DNA from: Nepenthes gracilis
Lineage: Eukaryota > Streptophyta > Magnoliopsida > Caryophyllales > Nepenthaceae
Direction: 5' to 3'
Assembly (NCBI GenBank): GCA_033239525.1
Contig: BSYO01000019.1
Location: 6,453,087-6,517,086, forward strand
DNA length: 64,000 nucleotides
This document shows positions 13,601 through 26,227 of the stretch, one piece after another; the first letter of the stretch is position 1; every line of letters starts with the position of its first letter. The position numbers and the translations under genes were made by a program. The notes under the pieces are model-generated. The model was not told where the DNA came from. It saw only the letters and a list, made by a program, of their open reading frames with translations, and made no database searches.

Positions 13601-14160
13601 GGTCTTTGTGGACATTGGTTGATGGTCGAAGAAAAATACTTCATACTTTTGTTGATTATGCCAATCACTGTTGGTTTCGTAATTTTTATCAGATCATTAT
13701 CTTCACTATTATTGCTCCACTTGTGATTCTAGATTACTTACTAGATTATTTTAGGTTATCCATTTATTCCTTCTATATTTCAGATTACTGGCAGTTGACT
13801 CTATTACCATTAATTGACTGTCTCTTACGAAGTTATTATATATAACTCTTTTGTCATGCTGTGATTTTTTTCCTTATTAAATGTAATTTTCCTATTGGTT
13901 TTTTTATAAGTTTCCGTGAGCTAGGGCCACAGCCTGTAAATAATCCTAATAGATATTTTATTCTGTCCTAAATTATACCAAGATTTATTATTTGCACGTC
14001 ATCTATTACAGAAATGATAATTGCATATTTGCTTATGTTTAGAGTTTTTAGTGTCAATCACCAGTTTATAAAATAGAGGAGTCTCTTGATGTGATGACTA
14101 TTATTGTTATGTTATCATTATTTCAATTATTACTATTATAACTATACATGGCAAGTCCTT
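10692..14160. other. spacer without recognisable genes
   Basis: The sequence is AT-rich with scattered less AT-rich stretches. At 13030-13060 a GC-rich palindrome (GGCGGCTCCGCC) precedes a stretch to about 13850 that looks like a worn LTR leader and tail (for example TTTGGTGAGTATATG). No LTR partner, primer site or target duplication was found, so no element is called. Short ORFs at 13247-13845 show no recognisable family. Confidence 0.4.
11719..11918. repeat. three diverged tandem units of about 66 bp
   Basis: Units begin near 11719, 11787 and 11852. Each carries a TTTGG/TTTGA...GGAGG start and an ACCACATTCTTGTT-like centre. On the minus strand the period of 66 gives a 22-residue repeat within an open stretch at 11620-11940, with 'LNKNVV' recurring. 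No known domain was recognised. It could be a relic of a repeat-containing coding exon or simple tandem DNA. Confidence 0.5.
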
Positions 14161-15555
14161 GATTAAGAAGCATTTTGTATGCACAAGCTGAGAAACCCCC
14201 CAATGAATATATAGCTGCACGACCCCATCGATAGGACTTGGTAGTGGATGAGACACCAAAGGTAGGCATAGAGGTTGCTTTGAATGCCATTTGAGAATCG
14301 GGCTAACCTATGTCCATCCATATACTTGATCTTTTGTGTGATCTCTAGGAGTCTAAGATGCCTCGTGCAGACTATTATCTCACTGAGTTTCTTGGATTCC
14401 AACTGTCGATAAACCAATCTCTCTTTCGGTAGCAGTACTCTATGCCTTGCAAAGGGCATAGCTGGTAATAATAAATGATTTCGTGCTCTTGTAGTTAGGA
14501 ACTGATAGGAAGAAAAGCAATTGGGCTAAACTACTGATCTTCTAAAGTAGTCTGACCTTAGAAAATAAACAGAAATTACCACTAAGAAGAAACATGCTAC
14601 TCAAATGACTATAATCCTTTGAGTTTAACTTAATAGGTTGACATTTTATAAAAGATACCGGCCTAAATAGTGAGGTGACAAATCATAGTAGTAATGATAG
14701 TATAGTAAACAGACCTGAAAAATGTATGAAAGAAATAAAAATTTTATCCAGTATTTTTATCACTATATTGAATGATTGAGTTACTCATGCTATACTATAA
14801 TAAAACACCACTATCAACTAATCAGATGTTGTTGCACGTTCTCATTCACAAGACCATGTTCTTGCATTCGGGATAAATTAAGAAAATTATTTATAGGATG
14901 CTTAATAACTGAAAAATTCTACTATTTTTAGAGATTTATGAATAAATAATTTCTCCTATTTGAAATTTTTTTAAATGGAAAAAAATGTTAAAATATGCTT
15001 AATTTTTTACCCTCTATTACCTTTATATTATTATTATTTTTTCTAGTTCAATTCTCATTGGTTTAGTAACACCAATTTGGTTAGATTAAAAAAATTTATC
15101 CAGATAATTATCATGCAACAGATAACCGAATTATTTAGTAGAAGAACAAGAAATATTATATACTTTTTTGATATAATACTTAAATTAAGGTATGATTTAT
15201 AATGTAGTCAATTTGATTTAATATTTCATAAAAAAGCTAATACTAAAAATAAGTGTCACACAAAAACTATTGCAATATAAAATATTTTTTCAATATTTTA
15301 TTATTTTTATGATTAGACTAATGACTGATTTTTATTCAACAAACTATAGGATTTTATTATTGTTTTTTTAGCAAGAAACTGAAGTGTATAAATTAAAATT
15401 ATACAATCATTATAAAGACAAATTTATAATGGCCCTCGTTATAAAAAAAAGACCAAAAAAAAAAAAAAAAAAAGGTTGACACCTCCCAACCCACTGGCAA
15501 TGTTTACTTCCATCAATCTTTTTAAGATCCTTGATTGGCTTTCCTTTTAAAATAC
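14161..15555. other. AT-rich spacer, no gene seen
   Basis: A 98-residue minus-strand open stretch at 14163-14459 has no recognisable domain. The rest is AT-rich, with an A-run at about 15446-15473. Nothing else can be supported. Confidence 0.5.
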
Positions 15556-15559
15556 AAGC

Positions 15560-15940
15560 ATTCCTCCCCCTCCGAATGACTTAGATCGATATAGTAGGAG
15601 ACAAACAAGCAATCACAGTAGTTGCATTCCTCCATTTACATTTAATGCTAGCCCATCGAATCCTCTCTTGCTCATCCTCCGGTGGCCAACGACAACCACT
15701 CTGGCGGTGCACAAGCATGATAAGAGCCCTCGAGAACCAACATTGAAAGAACGGGTGTTGATGTGTACTAAGAGCCGCCCAAAACAATCCACTCCAATGA
15801 ATTGTATGGCTCTGCGACTGAAAAGATCTTCGAGTGAAACCCAAGAAAACTCCCCACACCTTTCAAGCAACAAGACCACCTTCTCTTTGTTGAAAACATT
15901 GGGTTCATAAACAGGCATATTAGACAAGACCAACTAAGCA
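15560..15940 (-). pseudogene. possible LINE reverse-transcriptase zinc-binding relic
   Basis: Minus-strand reading gives 'THQHPFFQCWFSRAL', which resembles the zinc-binding segment found at the end of plant LINE ORF2 proteins (pattern ETreHLFFqC.FS..lW). It is followed by 'EQERIRWASIKCKWRNAT', similar in layout to the 'i.Wa...ykgks...i.rl' stretch downstream of it. The open stretch is about 92 residues and shifts frame (15581-15859 and 15613-15933). No 5' end, endonuclease or RT core is present. The assignment is by eye and tentative; a host gene relic is the alternative. Confidence 0.4.
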
Positions 15941-18900
15941 CGGAGAGTGTCATGTTTTTGATCTTGAAATCTGATTATATTAATTTTTTGATTTATAATT
16001 AACTCAATTCAACTTTTAGTCGGAAAAAAATAGAATTTAATAGTTTATTCCACCAATTTTTAGCTTGAACTGATACTATAATATAAACCTATAAATCAAA
16101 TACCATTAAATGATCTAAAATAAATGATGATTTAAACTACAAGACTCAAACACTACACCTGAAAGTGGCTCTAATATCAAAAAAATATAAAAACTTGAAT
16201 CATGCATAAGGAAAAGTATTTTGGCTAATATCAAATCATCAATTTACTCCAAAATTTGAAAATAAAACATAAACATCATTATTGCCGAATAACATTTTCA
16301 ACTGGAAGACAACATAATCTAATTCAATCAACATTTAATAATTTAAGTTGTAATTTCTATTCCAAACAATACATCATTATATTTAACATTATAACACTCT
16401 AAACTATTTTCTTAACCGTTGTCTTTAACAAACGATCATCCACAAGTTAGCTCAAACTTTCTAATCGAAGGGCAGGCAAAACAAAAGTACAATTATCAAA
16501 TTGCTCAACAAGTTATAAACAAATTTTCATATTTGGAAATAAATATCACATGAACATGCTCAATAATGATATAATCAAGAACCTAGAAAATCAATAACAT
16601 TATTTCACAAACATATTATACATAATTCAAAATTGAAGTTCAATATTTGTTGAGTTGTGCAAATATATAATCATGCTCAAATCTATATTTTCGGTATCAA
16701 ACTTGTTAAATTGTGCAAATACAACAAAACAAGCTCAAATTATACAAATATACAAAAATGATTAAGGATCGATGATAACTACACAAATAAAGATTAAATA
16801 TCAAAATTTAGGTTACGATTATTTTCACATAAGTAAAGGATATACGTTATTATTTAAAATTTTTAGATAGACTATCTACATATAACCTATAAATAAGGTT
16901 GAATGTTACTTTTTTGACCTACGAATGATTGGTTTAACATTCAATTTACTTATAATATATTAGAATTTATTTAAATATATTCTTTCATTTTTCTATAATA
17001 GTTCAGGTTTAATCAAACTAAAAATTTTACTCAAATATAAATATATTTTTAGATTTTATTATACCAAAGAACATATACTTATCATCAAAAATTATGTAGA
17101 GTTTTTATTCATGCTTTGTCAAATATAGGACATATAATAAAATACAAATTATGCAAGAACTTTACTATGCATTATAAAAACATGCAAAAGTTATATTATA
17201 CAATTTATAAATATATTGAGATGGTTGTTGCAAAAATTATAAGAAAATCAACACAATTAGTATAATTTCATCAATTTTTTAAATATAAAACATGTTTAAA
17301 CAATTATGTGAAAATTTAAAGCATATAGAAGCATATATATTAGAATTAAAAATATTCAAGAGTATTAAATACAAATTTAAGACATATGTGATAATTGTTA
17401 CATAAATTTAGTATTTAAAGATAATATATATAAATTTAAGACATATATTTTACAAAATTTTTATAAAATGTGAGTAATATTACAAGCATATGAAGTATAA
17501 ATATTTTAACTATAAAAATAATACATATATGAGTATTTAAAATAAGAACTACCCAAATAGATAAAAAATGGACAGCAACAAAGAAAATAAAAAATTGAAT
17601 AAACTTGTCTTAAGTTGAATCTTATAAAAGATCTTTAATTTTTTTTTATTAAATTTTAATTTTGCATTCTCTTTCCTTTTCTCTCTCTTTATCTCTTCTT
17701 TCAGAATTGCAACAAAAATATTCCAAAATCGACAAATGGGCCAATTTATAAAAAATTGGCATATGTACTTTGATCAAACATAGATTAGGCACTAAAGTAT
17801 AATTCATATCACATAGGAGCATTTATTAAACATGTATCGGGTACCAACATTCTATCCTAAATATACACATGAGTAAATCAGGAGTGTATTAGATGTGGCC
17901 AATGTGACGAAAATATAAACAAGCAACACAAAAGCATCCATTAGTCATATTCTTACTTTTCAAAATATGTATAAACGTGGATTAGATACTGGTCAAATGT
18001 CATTCGATCTAACTTATTCTAAATAAAAAATCAATTTGACCAAAACCCTCAATTAATCTCGATAAATCTAATTTAATTAATCATTATTAGAAGAATATTT
18101 TGGGATCTAAACTTTTATAAAAAAAAGGGACTCATCTACCTAGCACCAGGAGTTATTTGAAATGATAGAGGCCACAAATGATTGCTCCGATAATACATGA
18201 GTAATGGAGTGAAAATAATTGATACAACATACCTTTAAGATACTCACGGGGTGCCACCAGTCTATCCAAAGATTGAGTAAGTGACCATTGCCAATCGTGG
18301 AGGAAATAAACAGTTTAATGTGCTCCTAGAGACTTAGAATCTTCGTCAAGTTCCAAAGGACATTGCTGGGAATATGAAGCAAACACAAGCACCTGTGCTT
18401 CAATCTGTACGAATAAAACCAATCAATTCATACAAACTTGCTCCTAGCCAAAATAATTCTCCAGAACTGCTGAGCAAGATGGCCTTGTTAGAGGCCTTTA
18501 AATTATGGAGGCCTTTAAATTAGAGGCCTTAAAATAATTCTAAACATCAACCCATGCAAAATATAAACTAAGTGAGACGAAATAATATAAATATGAATGT
18601 AACCTCCTGATTTATTTATCCTATTCTTTTCTTATCATTAGTCAACAAAACATGTTTCTTGTTCTTCATTATTATTATCCGTCAAAATATGTTGAAAACT
18701 TTTTTTTTTTAAGGATTAGAGCCAGTAGGCTTTATTAATTAAAGGAGCGATCGATAAAGTGTTTTATAGAATAAAACAAGGAGAAAAAAAGTAAATAGTT
18801 TGAGGACTAAATTTTGAATACAATTTTATGGGGAGGATAAAGTGTTTTAAAGAACAAGTTCAAAACTTTTGTTGTGTAGGCTAAATATTGTTAGAATAGA

Positions 18901-20076
18901 TCTTTGAGATAATATTGATCAACTAATAACTGATATTTTAATAACTGTTAAGTTTACATGGAAGAAATATGATAATATCTCTAGATTTTTAAAAAAGATC
19001 TTGACCACTCTGCTTATTTATGTAATTTTATATTTAGAGGAGCGTTGAAACTAATATGTATACAGTTTTTTTTGCAGTAGACTTTCAAATTACAACCCAA
19101 AAGTGAAATTATCTGCTGATCATTTGAGTCAATTACGATTATATCCTATTTTAAGAAATAAAATTCCAACCTCAGTATGAAAAATAATTAAATTAAAAAA
19201 AATTAAAACAAAAAAATAAAATGTGAAATCTCAAAAAAAAATTTTAATTAATTAAAATCATCTGAAAATTCAATATTATATTAGTGCAAATTTTTTATGG
19301 GAAAATTTTTATATTTTGAATAATAAAATAAATATCAAATGCCATTTTATTATAATAGCCCTTATTAAATTATAAGGTTCTTAAATTTTATTCTTTTTTT
19401 TTTTTAAATCGTGCCCAGCATTACATATTTAAACAGTTAGATTATTATATTACTATAAAGAGAATATAATGATTAAATAATAAACTATAAAAAATAGATA
19501 ATTTAATTAAATAATATTATCAAATGCAAACGATTATTAATTATTATATAATTTATGAATTACTTGATTTAGTAATAAACTTGACTCGGTCTTCTTTTTC
19601 ATCTTGCGATTATTTTTAGTAAATTCAATAAATGTGGACTCAAACACTGATATTTTGCTATATTAGTGTGAGACAGTGCCCCTCGCTGTCTATCTAATTG
19701 AATGAAGGGTCTTAAATAAATTGAAAGAGTTATTTTTAATATTTAAATTATTTATTTTAAAATAAATAAATATAATTTAATAATTTATTATAATTAATTT
19801 TTTTAATTTTTATAAAAATAATTAAATTAAAATTATTAATTTAAAAATAAATAATTTAAATTTAAAAAATAATTTTTTCATCGAGCTGAAGCCCTCAATT
19901 GCTTGGCTTGCCGTACAGCCTAGTTGGAAAGCAATTAATGCGAATTGAAAAGGATAACAATGCCATGAAGACTATACTATCGTTGATTAATTAGTATGAC
20001 AATCTATATTTTAATAAAAAATATCACGAGTGGTTACATATTTACGGTGGGGCTTGATATGATAAAAGATGGGACC
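15941..20076. other. AT-rich intergenic spacer
   Basis: About 4 kb of very AT-rich sequence with no open frame of note on either strand, apart from the foldback listed at 19705-19898. No promoter, RNA gene or element border could be supported. Confidence 0.6.
19705..19898. repeat. AT-rich foldback (MITE-like)
   Basis: The left arm (GAAGGGTCTT, then a long AT-rich arm ending ATTTAAATTATTTATTTT) and the right arm (AAAATAAATAATTTAAAT, ending AAGCCCTC) are imperfect inverted repeats of each other. The centre is pure AT. No clear target duplication was found, so it may be a worn MITE or simple AT palindromes. Confidence 0.45.
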
Positions 20077-20085
20077 CAGTTAGGG

Positions 20086-20389
20086 GGAACGAGGGGGGCT
20101 GCAACGCCCGTACGCGTTGTAGCCCCCTACGACGCCCCCCGTGCCGTTGGATTGAAAAATCCAACGGCGTAGGTTTATATATAAAAAAAAAAGGGGTTTT
20201 GTTTTGTTTTTTTTGTTTTTATATTTTTTTTGATTTTTAATTTAAAAATAAAATGATTATATATATATATATATATATTTTGATTTTATAATTTAAAAAA
20301 AAACGACAGCCATCAGATCGAAATCTGACGGCTCCCGTGGGCATCGAACGGCGCTGCGACGCTCCCCACGTCGCAGCGCCCCCGAATCC
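20086..20389. mobile_element. multi-hairpin Mutator-like MITE, copy 1
   Basis: A 304-bp non-coding element begins GGAACGAGGGGG and ends CGAATCC, flanked by identical 9-bp target duplications CAGTTAGGG (20077-20085 and 20390-20398). Inside are four stem-loops: CTGCAACGC/GCGTTGTAG near the left end, CCGTTGGATT/AATCCAACGG next, CATCAGAT/ATCTGACG on the right side of the AT-rich core, and GGCGCTGCGACG/CGTCGCAGCGCC near the right end. A 9-bp duplication is typical of Mutator-superfamily insertions (established). The same architecture and GGA...TCC termini recur at 44825-45065. Confidence 0.8.
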
Positions 20390-20398
20390 CAGTTAGGG

Positions 20399-21068
20399 TA
20401 GTGGGCTTGTCGGCTTATGGTAGATTGTTAATATCTGACACATTTATTTATTTATTCAAAATGTATATAGCAAATATTAATTTTATCGGTTAATTTATTA
20501 TGAAATTAAAATATTGATAGAAATTATTACAAAATATTAATTTGTTAAAATATAAATTTATAAAAATTATATGTAATAGTTTTAAAAATATAAAAATTAA
20601 AATATGAAAAAAAAAACCTTTAAAAATGTGAATAAATCTTTTCCAACAACACATCCTGAACCCCACACTGCCCGTTGCTTTCTCTCACAAAAAGGGCCTT
20701 TTACGGAAGGACGGGTAAGATTCCTGTAAATGTATGTAGGATTATTGGATTTGAGATTTAATTAACTAGATTTAAATTTTAAAAATTATAAAATATAATA
20801 ATAGTTTATGCTTTTTAATAATATGAGTATTAGAGTATTTTTTAAAAATATTTAAAAAATTTATTTTATACTGTATAGAAAAGTAAAACGATGACCATTG
20901 GATCATTTAGAATCCAACATCTTAGTTGCATTAGAGCGCTTCTAGGTAGGGCTTCTATGTTGGATCATTTTATACTTTAGAAATGATTTTACAATTTAAA
21001 AACAACCGTGTAAATGTTATTTTTATATTTGAATTTTATATTTAATAAATATTAATATTTAAAATTAA
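20399..21068. other. AT-rich spacer
   Basis: No gene, repeat border or regulatory site could be supported. Confidence 0.5.
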
Positions 21069-22050
21069 TGTGTATTGAATTCAAATTTAAACAAATTTGA
21101 GTTGAACAGTCCTTTGAATTCCGGTCTTCATTCGCTTAGCTTTGCATCTTGCACATCATAACTTTAAATAAAAGATCAGATGATGGCGAAATTTGATCCT
21201 ACCGAAAATATTCCGATACTCAAATCAGTAATTGACATTCTGAAATGAGAAGGTGGATGTAGCAAATACAGTATAAATGATGATAAGTGTTTTGTGTAGG
21301 CGAGAACGCACTCATGGGATGAGTGACTTATGTAGTTGCCCGTGAGGAGTAGAATTTATCAGTTCAAAGTTTGTTGGGAACTAGAAATTAAGAGAGAGAG
21401 CCCTAGAGGGCTCGAGAGAGATTAAGAACTTCTAAGAGTTTGAAATTGTTTGATGGCTTTTTGGGGGCGTTATAATACGTATTTGAGAGTGTAACTTTGA
21501 AAGAAGTTTTCATGACCTTTTATTGCTATGGCCCTATATTGCCTTTCTTACGTATAAGGGTTGGATGTTCGTACTCTATTAAAGATTGTTGCTTTCCTTG
21601 GCGCAAGCGTGAGTGCTTTTCTGACTGTAGCAGTTCAAGAAATTAATCTCATTTATTTTATATTTTGTAACTATTAAGGTTTTCCAAAAATAGTGCACAA
21701 ATTTTGGCACTTTCCTCTCGAGATGTGCATTGATTTTGGAGATAACCGTTATAGTAGAGTTTGCTTTCTTGGAGAGGCGAAAAATTAAGACAGATGACCG
21801 TTGTGACTCTAAGATGGACATATGGACCAATTACTGCTTGGGCTGTGCGCGTCCTAGGCCCCAAACGGTCTCTGGTCATCTTCTCTGGTCAATAGAAGTA
21901 TTGACCGTTCTAAATTTTAATGGGCCGTCCTGCTCATAGGCCTTCGCTGGCCCACTTACTCTTCATTTGGTCAACAAAAGCGTTGACTATTTAGGTAGAA
22001 TTGGACCGTTTCCTCCTTCGTGAGCTTGCCCATTACTGACGTCTTCATCA
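21069..22050 (-). repeat. LTR in minus orientation, left arm of inverted pair
   Basis: This stretch is the diverged reverse complement of 24165-25141 along its whole length. Matching blocks include the GTGAGTGACTTATGT/ACATAAGTCACTCAT stretch, the CTCTCGAGCCCTCT/AGAGGGCTCGAGAGA block and the GGTCAA/TTGACC cluster. In its own orientation it begins TGATGAAGACG (at 22050), preceded by a purine-containing ATGGTGGG tract like those before the other Tat 3' LTRs. The outer end near 21069 is approximate. Confidence 0.75.
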
Positions 22051-22184
22051 CTATGGTGGTGCCCACCATGGGGCAAGATTGGTGCAATATTTGGTGATGT
22101 ATTTTCTTGAGAATTGGGTTCCATTGTTAATCACGATGACCTCAAGAATGTCGAATCTGTACACTATATTCTGACGGATGAATT

Positions 22185-23421
22185 CTAAGACATTATACTC
22201 GGTGATCTTAGGCCTGATAGTGGAGGACTAGACGTGGCAGCCTCCTCAGCACGCTCCACTGAAGCCTTAGCAACAATCTCCTCTTCCAATTCAGCATTGA
22301 GGTCAGCCACCTCAAGAAGCTCTCCAGCGGCTGGCTCATCAGGCGCAGTAAGCGGTTGTTTAGCGGCTAACTCATCAAGTGCAGGAAACGACTCTAAAGC
22401 TGCCTCCTCCAACTCAGCATGCGGCTCATCAGCCGGCTCCATCCTGTCGGCTGCTTCGACAGCACGAATTGAGCCGCCAAGCCCATCGGCTGCGATGGCG
22501 CAATGACCACACCACCTGCGGCGGTACGCAGCATGGCCTCATACTCCTCCATAGTAGTCTCTACTCCGGATCGCTATTCGGCTCCAGCAAGTCGACCGGC
22601 AGTTATGTAATCCGACTTTGTGGAGGATGAGGAAGAAGAAGGCACTATCATTGTAGCCCTTTTTCACCTTGGATTGTTGGGAGTATCGCCGGCGGAAGGT
22701 GCGTAGGCCGCATCAATGGAAATGGCGCCAGCCTTCCTCTTGCGCTGTGAGGAATTTGGCAGTGGTTTGATCTTCTAGACCGGAGAAGGAGGTCCCCAAT
22801 GAGCCTTCTTGGCTTCCCCCTGGAAACCAAATGATCCCTCCTAAACTCGTCAGAATATTTCCTCACCAGTGCCAGTAGTGGCTCCACAACCTCCACCTCA
22901 ACATTCTTGGGCATCCCGGTGAAAATCTTGGGGACCTTGCCCCAATCCCGAGATAAGGGTCATGAGTCACTAACATGCACAAAGAAGTAATAGTCATTCT
23001 AATTGTTCAGTAAGTCGTAGATGGCCTCGCTGACGGGAAGGTCTCTAAGGGATAGGGAGATCCAATTTTCACTCTGGGTGAATCGAAACATTACCCTAAC
23101 CTCCTCCTTCATCAACATTCGTGAATGCTGGCGTAGAAAGATGCATACTATGCAGAGAAAGCGCACGACATTAGCGTGAAGCCATGCAATGGGAACTTGG
23201 AGCACTGTAAAGATATCTGGCAGCTCCTTTGGAATGGGGATGTGAAGCCTACTCTTTAGGTGAGCCTCGTACACAGTGATACTCCTAGGAGGGAAGTAGA
23301 CCCTGTCGTGCTCATTGGATATCACAGGGACGATCTCACATGGAATGTTAAACTTCATGTACAGTTCTCTCACCTTACCAGGGGTAATCACAAAGGCAAT
23401 CTTGACAATAGAAGGAGCCAT
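22185..23421 (-). pseudogene. antisense accessory ORF of Tat element, copy 2 (putative gypsy-type transposon family)
   Basis: The start is ATG at 23421 and the first open segment is 140 codons (to 22999). It contains 'SITVYEAHLKSRLHIPIP', 'LPDIFTVLQVPIAWLHAN' and 'CIFLRQHSRML', which line up with copy 1 at 41530-42159 ('ITIYEAHLRSSLHLPLP', 'LRSILQALQVPVFQLYAN', 'CIFLRKYSKRL'). This is the plant 'putative gypsy type transposon' domain (Pfam PF04195, from memory). Later segments continue in other frames: a basic stretch at 22648-22914 and an Ala/Glu-rich tail at 22185-22442. It is antisense to the flanking 3' LTR. It is broken by frameshifts. Function is unknown. Confidence 0.75.
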
Positions 23422-23704
23422 GGAAACAAATGTAAGAAGAACATCAGAGAGTTAAAAATTTTTTAATGTGGAAAAGCTAAACAGACGGACTGGTTTTTGT
23501 AAAGGCACGGAACTGGTGGCAAGGTAACGCCTCAAAAAAGCATGCCCATTATGGTGAACACGTGTTGCAATCGGAAAGGGCACAGTTGAATCAGATCTCA
23601 TGTAGAATTAATTATCGAGATCGTAAATTCATTGCATACTGACATGTGATAGACTTTTCGCTTGACAGTCCGGTGTCATGATAGCGCGTTGTTTTAATTC
23701 CCAC

Positions 23705-23995
23705 AAGCTCTCCGAATTTTGGTTAGAGTGGTTAACGAATCCGGTCAACACTGTTTTCCTCACAAGCTCTTCGGGTTTAGGCTAAAACGGTTAACGATTC
23801 GGTCAACTTGCTCTTCACACTCAGCTCTCCGAATTTTGGCCAAAACGGTCAATGATTCGGTCAATGCTGCTCTTTACGCTTAGTTCTCCGGATTCGGGCG
23901 AGAACGGTCAACGAATCCAGTCAATGCTACTGTTCTTGCCGAATTCTCCGGATTCTTATCGAAGAGGTCAATGAATTTGGTCAACGTTTCTTTCA
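23705..23995. repeat. tandem units of about 59 bp rich in GGTCAA
   Basis: About five diverged units run AGCTCTCCGAATTTTGG...ACGGTCAACGA.TCGGTCAA.GCT. The array occupies the position between the antisense ORF and the 3' LTR, the same place as the 46-bp array at 42484-42690 in the complete Tat element. Each unit carries two GTCAA cores (TTGAC on the other strand). Confidence 0.75.
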
Positions 23996-24164
23996 GTTCA
24001 GTTCCCCAGATCTTGGCGTTACGATCAACAGCTGCAAGTAACCCGATTAGTAGACTAAGTACCATTGCCAGTTTCAAACTATCTCGATCAAGTTGCCCAA
24101 CCAAAAACATCCCACCGTGAACATGTTGGAGGCCGAAGTCCTAGACCACTAGTATAGGGGTTAG

Positions 24165-25141
24165 TGATAGGGATGCCAATAACAAGACTGCCCACGAAGG
24201 AGGAAACAACCCAATTTTTCCTGAACGGTCAATACTTTCATTAACCAAATAAAAAGCAACTAGGCCGGCGGAGACCCAAGAGCAGGACATCCGATTAAAG
24301 TCTAGAACGGTCAACATTTTTGTTAACCAAAGAGGTGGCCAATAGACCGTCTGGGGCCCAGGACGTGCATGGCCTAAGCAGTAGTTGGTCAACGTGTTTA
24401 TCTCAGGGTCACAACGGTCATCTACCCTAATTTTTCATCTCTCCAAGAAGGTGAACTCTACTATAACGGTCATATTCATAATCAGTGCACATCCGTGGAG
24501 AAAGATGCCAAAATTTGTATGTTGTATGTTAAAAATCATAACAGTTACAAACACAAAAGGAATGAAATTAATTTCTTGAACCGTTTTAGCCAGAAAAGCT
24601 CTCACGCCTGCGCCAAGAAAGATAACAATCCTTAGCAGAAACAGACATCCAACCACGTAAGGAAGGTAGTTCAGGGTCATAATTATACAATGCCATGAAA
24701 GCTCCCTTCAAATGCACACTCTCAAATACGCACTAAAACGCCAGTAAAAAGCCTTCAAGCAATTTCAAACTCTTAGAAGTTCTTAATCTCTCTCGAGCCC
24801 TCTAGCGCTATTTCTCTCAGCTTCCAATTCCTAGCGAACTTTGGATGAGAAGCTTTGCTCCCCACGAGTAACCACATAAGTCACTCATTTGACGAGTATG
24901 TTCCTGCCTACACAAAATACTTATTAGCATTCATACTACATCTGCTGCATCCACTTTCTCATTTCGGAAGGCAAATTATTGATTTGAGCGTCGGAGTATT
25001 TTCGGTGGGACCAAATTTTACTATTACCTGACCTTTTGTTTGAAATTGAGGTGTACAGGACTCAAAGCTAAGCAAACGGAGACCGAAATTTGGCAGACTG
25101 TTTAATTCGAATATGTTCAAGTTTAAATCCATGACGTATCA
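24165..25141 (+). repeat. 3' LTR of the Tat fragment, right arm of inverted pair
   Basis: This 977-bp LTR begins TGATAGGGATG, just after ATAGGGGTTAG, and ends GACGTATCA. The start closely resembles the Tat LTRs at 30853 (TGATGGGTATA), 42804 (TGATAGGTATA) and 48240 (TGATGGGTATG). It contains GGTCAA clusters and GAGCGTCGGAGTATTTTCGG near the end, a motif shared with the LTRs of the complete Tat element. Confidence 0.8.
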
Positions 25142-26227
25142 AAAATAAAAATAATTATTTTACTAATATTTTAAGAATAAAATAATAACCACTAAATTTA
25201 TATTTAAAGACTGAAATTTACTACAAAAAAAATATAATATTTAGCAATAAAAATTTACTAATAAATATATTATTATTATTATTATTAATCAATATATATA
25301 ATTTTATAATAAAAATATAATTTTATTATTAAAATTTCAAAATTAAATAAATAGTAAATCATGAATATTATAAGAGTAATTTATCCCTTCCAGATTTCTT
25401 CTCTTTTGGAGAGAGAGAGAGCGCTAGAGTAATTTTCTCCATTGATGGAGTCAGATCTCTGGTTTCTCCAATAAAAGTGATAGAGAAACAGCTGAGAATC
25501 AAATCTATCCCTTCGATTTGTTCAACTTCTTTCATATCCTTTACGATCGCAAACCCTAACCCTTTCGCTTTGTTCTTCTCCAATCGATTTAATGCTAATT
25601 CGTATGAAATAAGGACAAAGTGTCGAAATTTTCGAATTTTGATCAGAGATCTGCGTTCTGTTTGACCAAAGTTACAGATCGGAGAGTGAAACGACGTTTC
25701 TGCACTGGCTTTTTTGACTCGTTTGAAAGGTGGAGTTGATCTTGCTTATAAATGCATTAAGCTTCAGTAGAAAATTTGATAAATAGAAATGCTGGCGCTG
25801 GTTTTTCGTGGTTAAGTTTCAAATTTTATAAGGATGATGATACTTGTATCATAATATTGTTGTTATGTTTGTATGACTAGAGCATATTTGATCCAATGGA
25901 GATAGAACATCACCTTATGTGCTTGTCAGAATGACAATGTCTATATAGTTGTATCCCGATCCTTTGTGATTAGTACATTTGTGATCTCTGGATGTGTGTC
26001 TTTGCGCAACGAGCGTAGTTGTCAATGGCGGTCAGTTTCACGCTAGAACTATGCCGCCAAAAGTGTGACAGTTTCCACCGAATAGTAACCACGATCTGCA
26101 AAAGCACAAAAAAGGATGACTGAATCAATATATTTGTCACAATATGCACTACAATGAACGGAAATGCAACAAGGAAAGCCGACACCACCAAGAGAGAATC
26201 ACAGCAAGAGAGAAAGAGAGAGATAAC
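25142..26227 (+). other. spacer; possible 5' end of a host transcription unit
   Basis: From about 25380 the composition changes: a GA-repeat (25412-25424), CT-rich leader-like sequence, and GCAAACCCTAACCCTTTCGC at 25550-25569, a motif common in plant 5' untranslated regions. A short frame (25477-25665) has no recognisable domain. Together with the 3'-UTR-like sequence at 29.9-30.2 kb, this may be one host transcript split by the copia-like insertion at 26228. No protein family was identified, so the reading is tentative. Confidence 0.3.

Larger units (their letters stand above)
22051..24164 (+). mobile_element. internal 3' fragment of a Tat-type Ty3/gypsy element
   Basis: The fragment reads, in plus orientation, as the last part of a Tat-type element: an antisense accessory ORF (22185-23421), tandem GTCAAC-rich units (23705-23995), a purine tract ending ATAGGGGTTAG, then the 3' LTR at 24165. 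gag, protease and pol are absent. Its left end abuts an inverted LTR rather than pol, so the element is rearranged or truncated. Confidence 0.7.

Noticed and set aside
15446..15473. A-run next to the LINE-like relic, considered as its poly(A) tail
   Set aside because: The relic reads on the minus strand, so its tail would appear as T on the plus strand. The run here is A on the plus strand.
22234..22506. 90-residue Ala/Ser-rich plus-strand frame
   Set aside because: It is the complement of the Ala/Glu-rich tail of the antisense accessory ORF on the minus strand.
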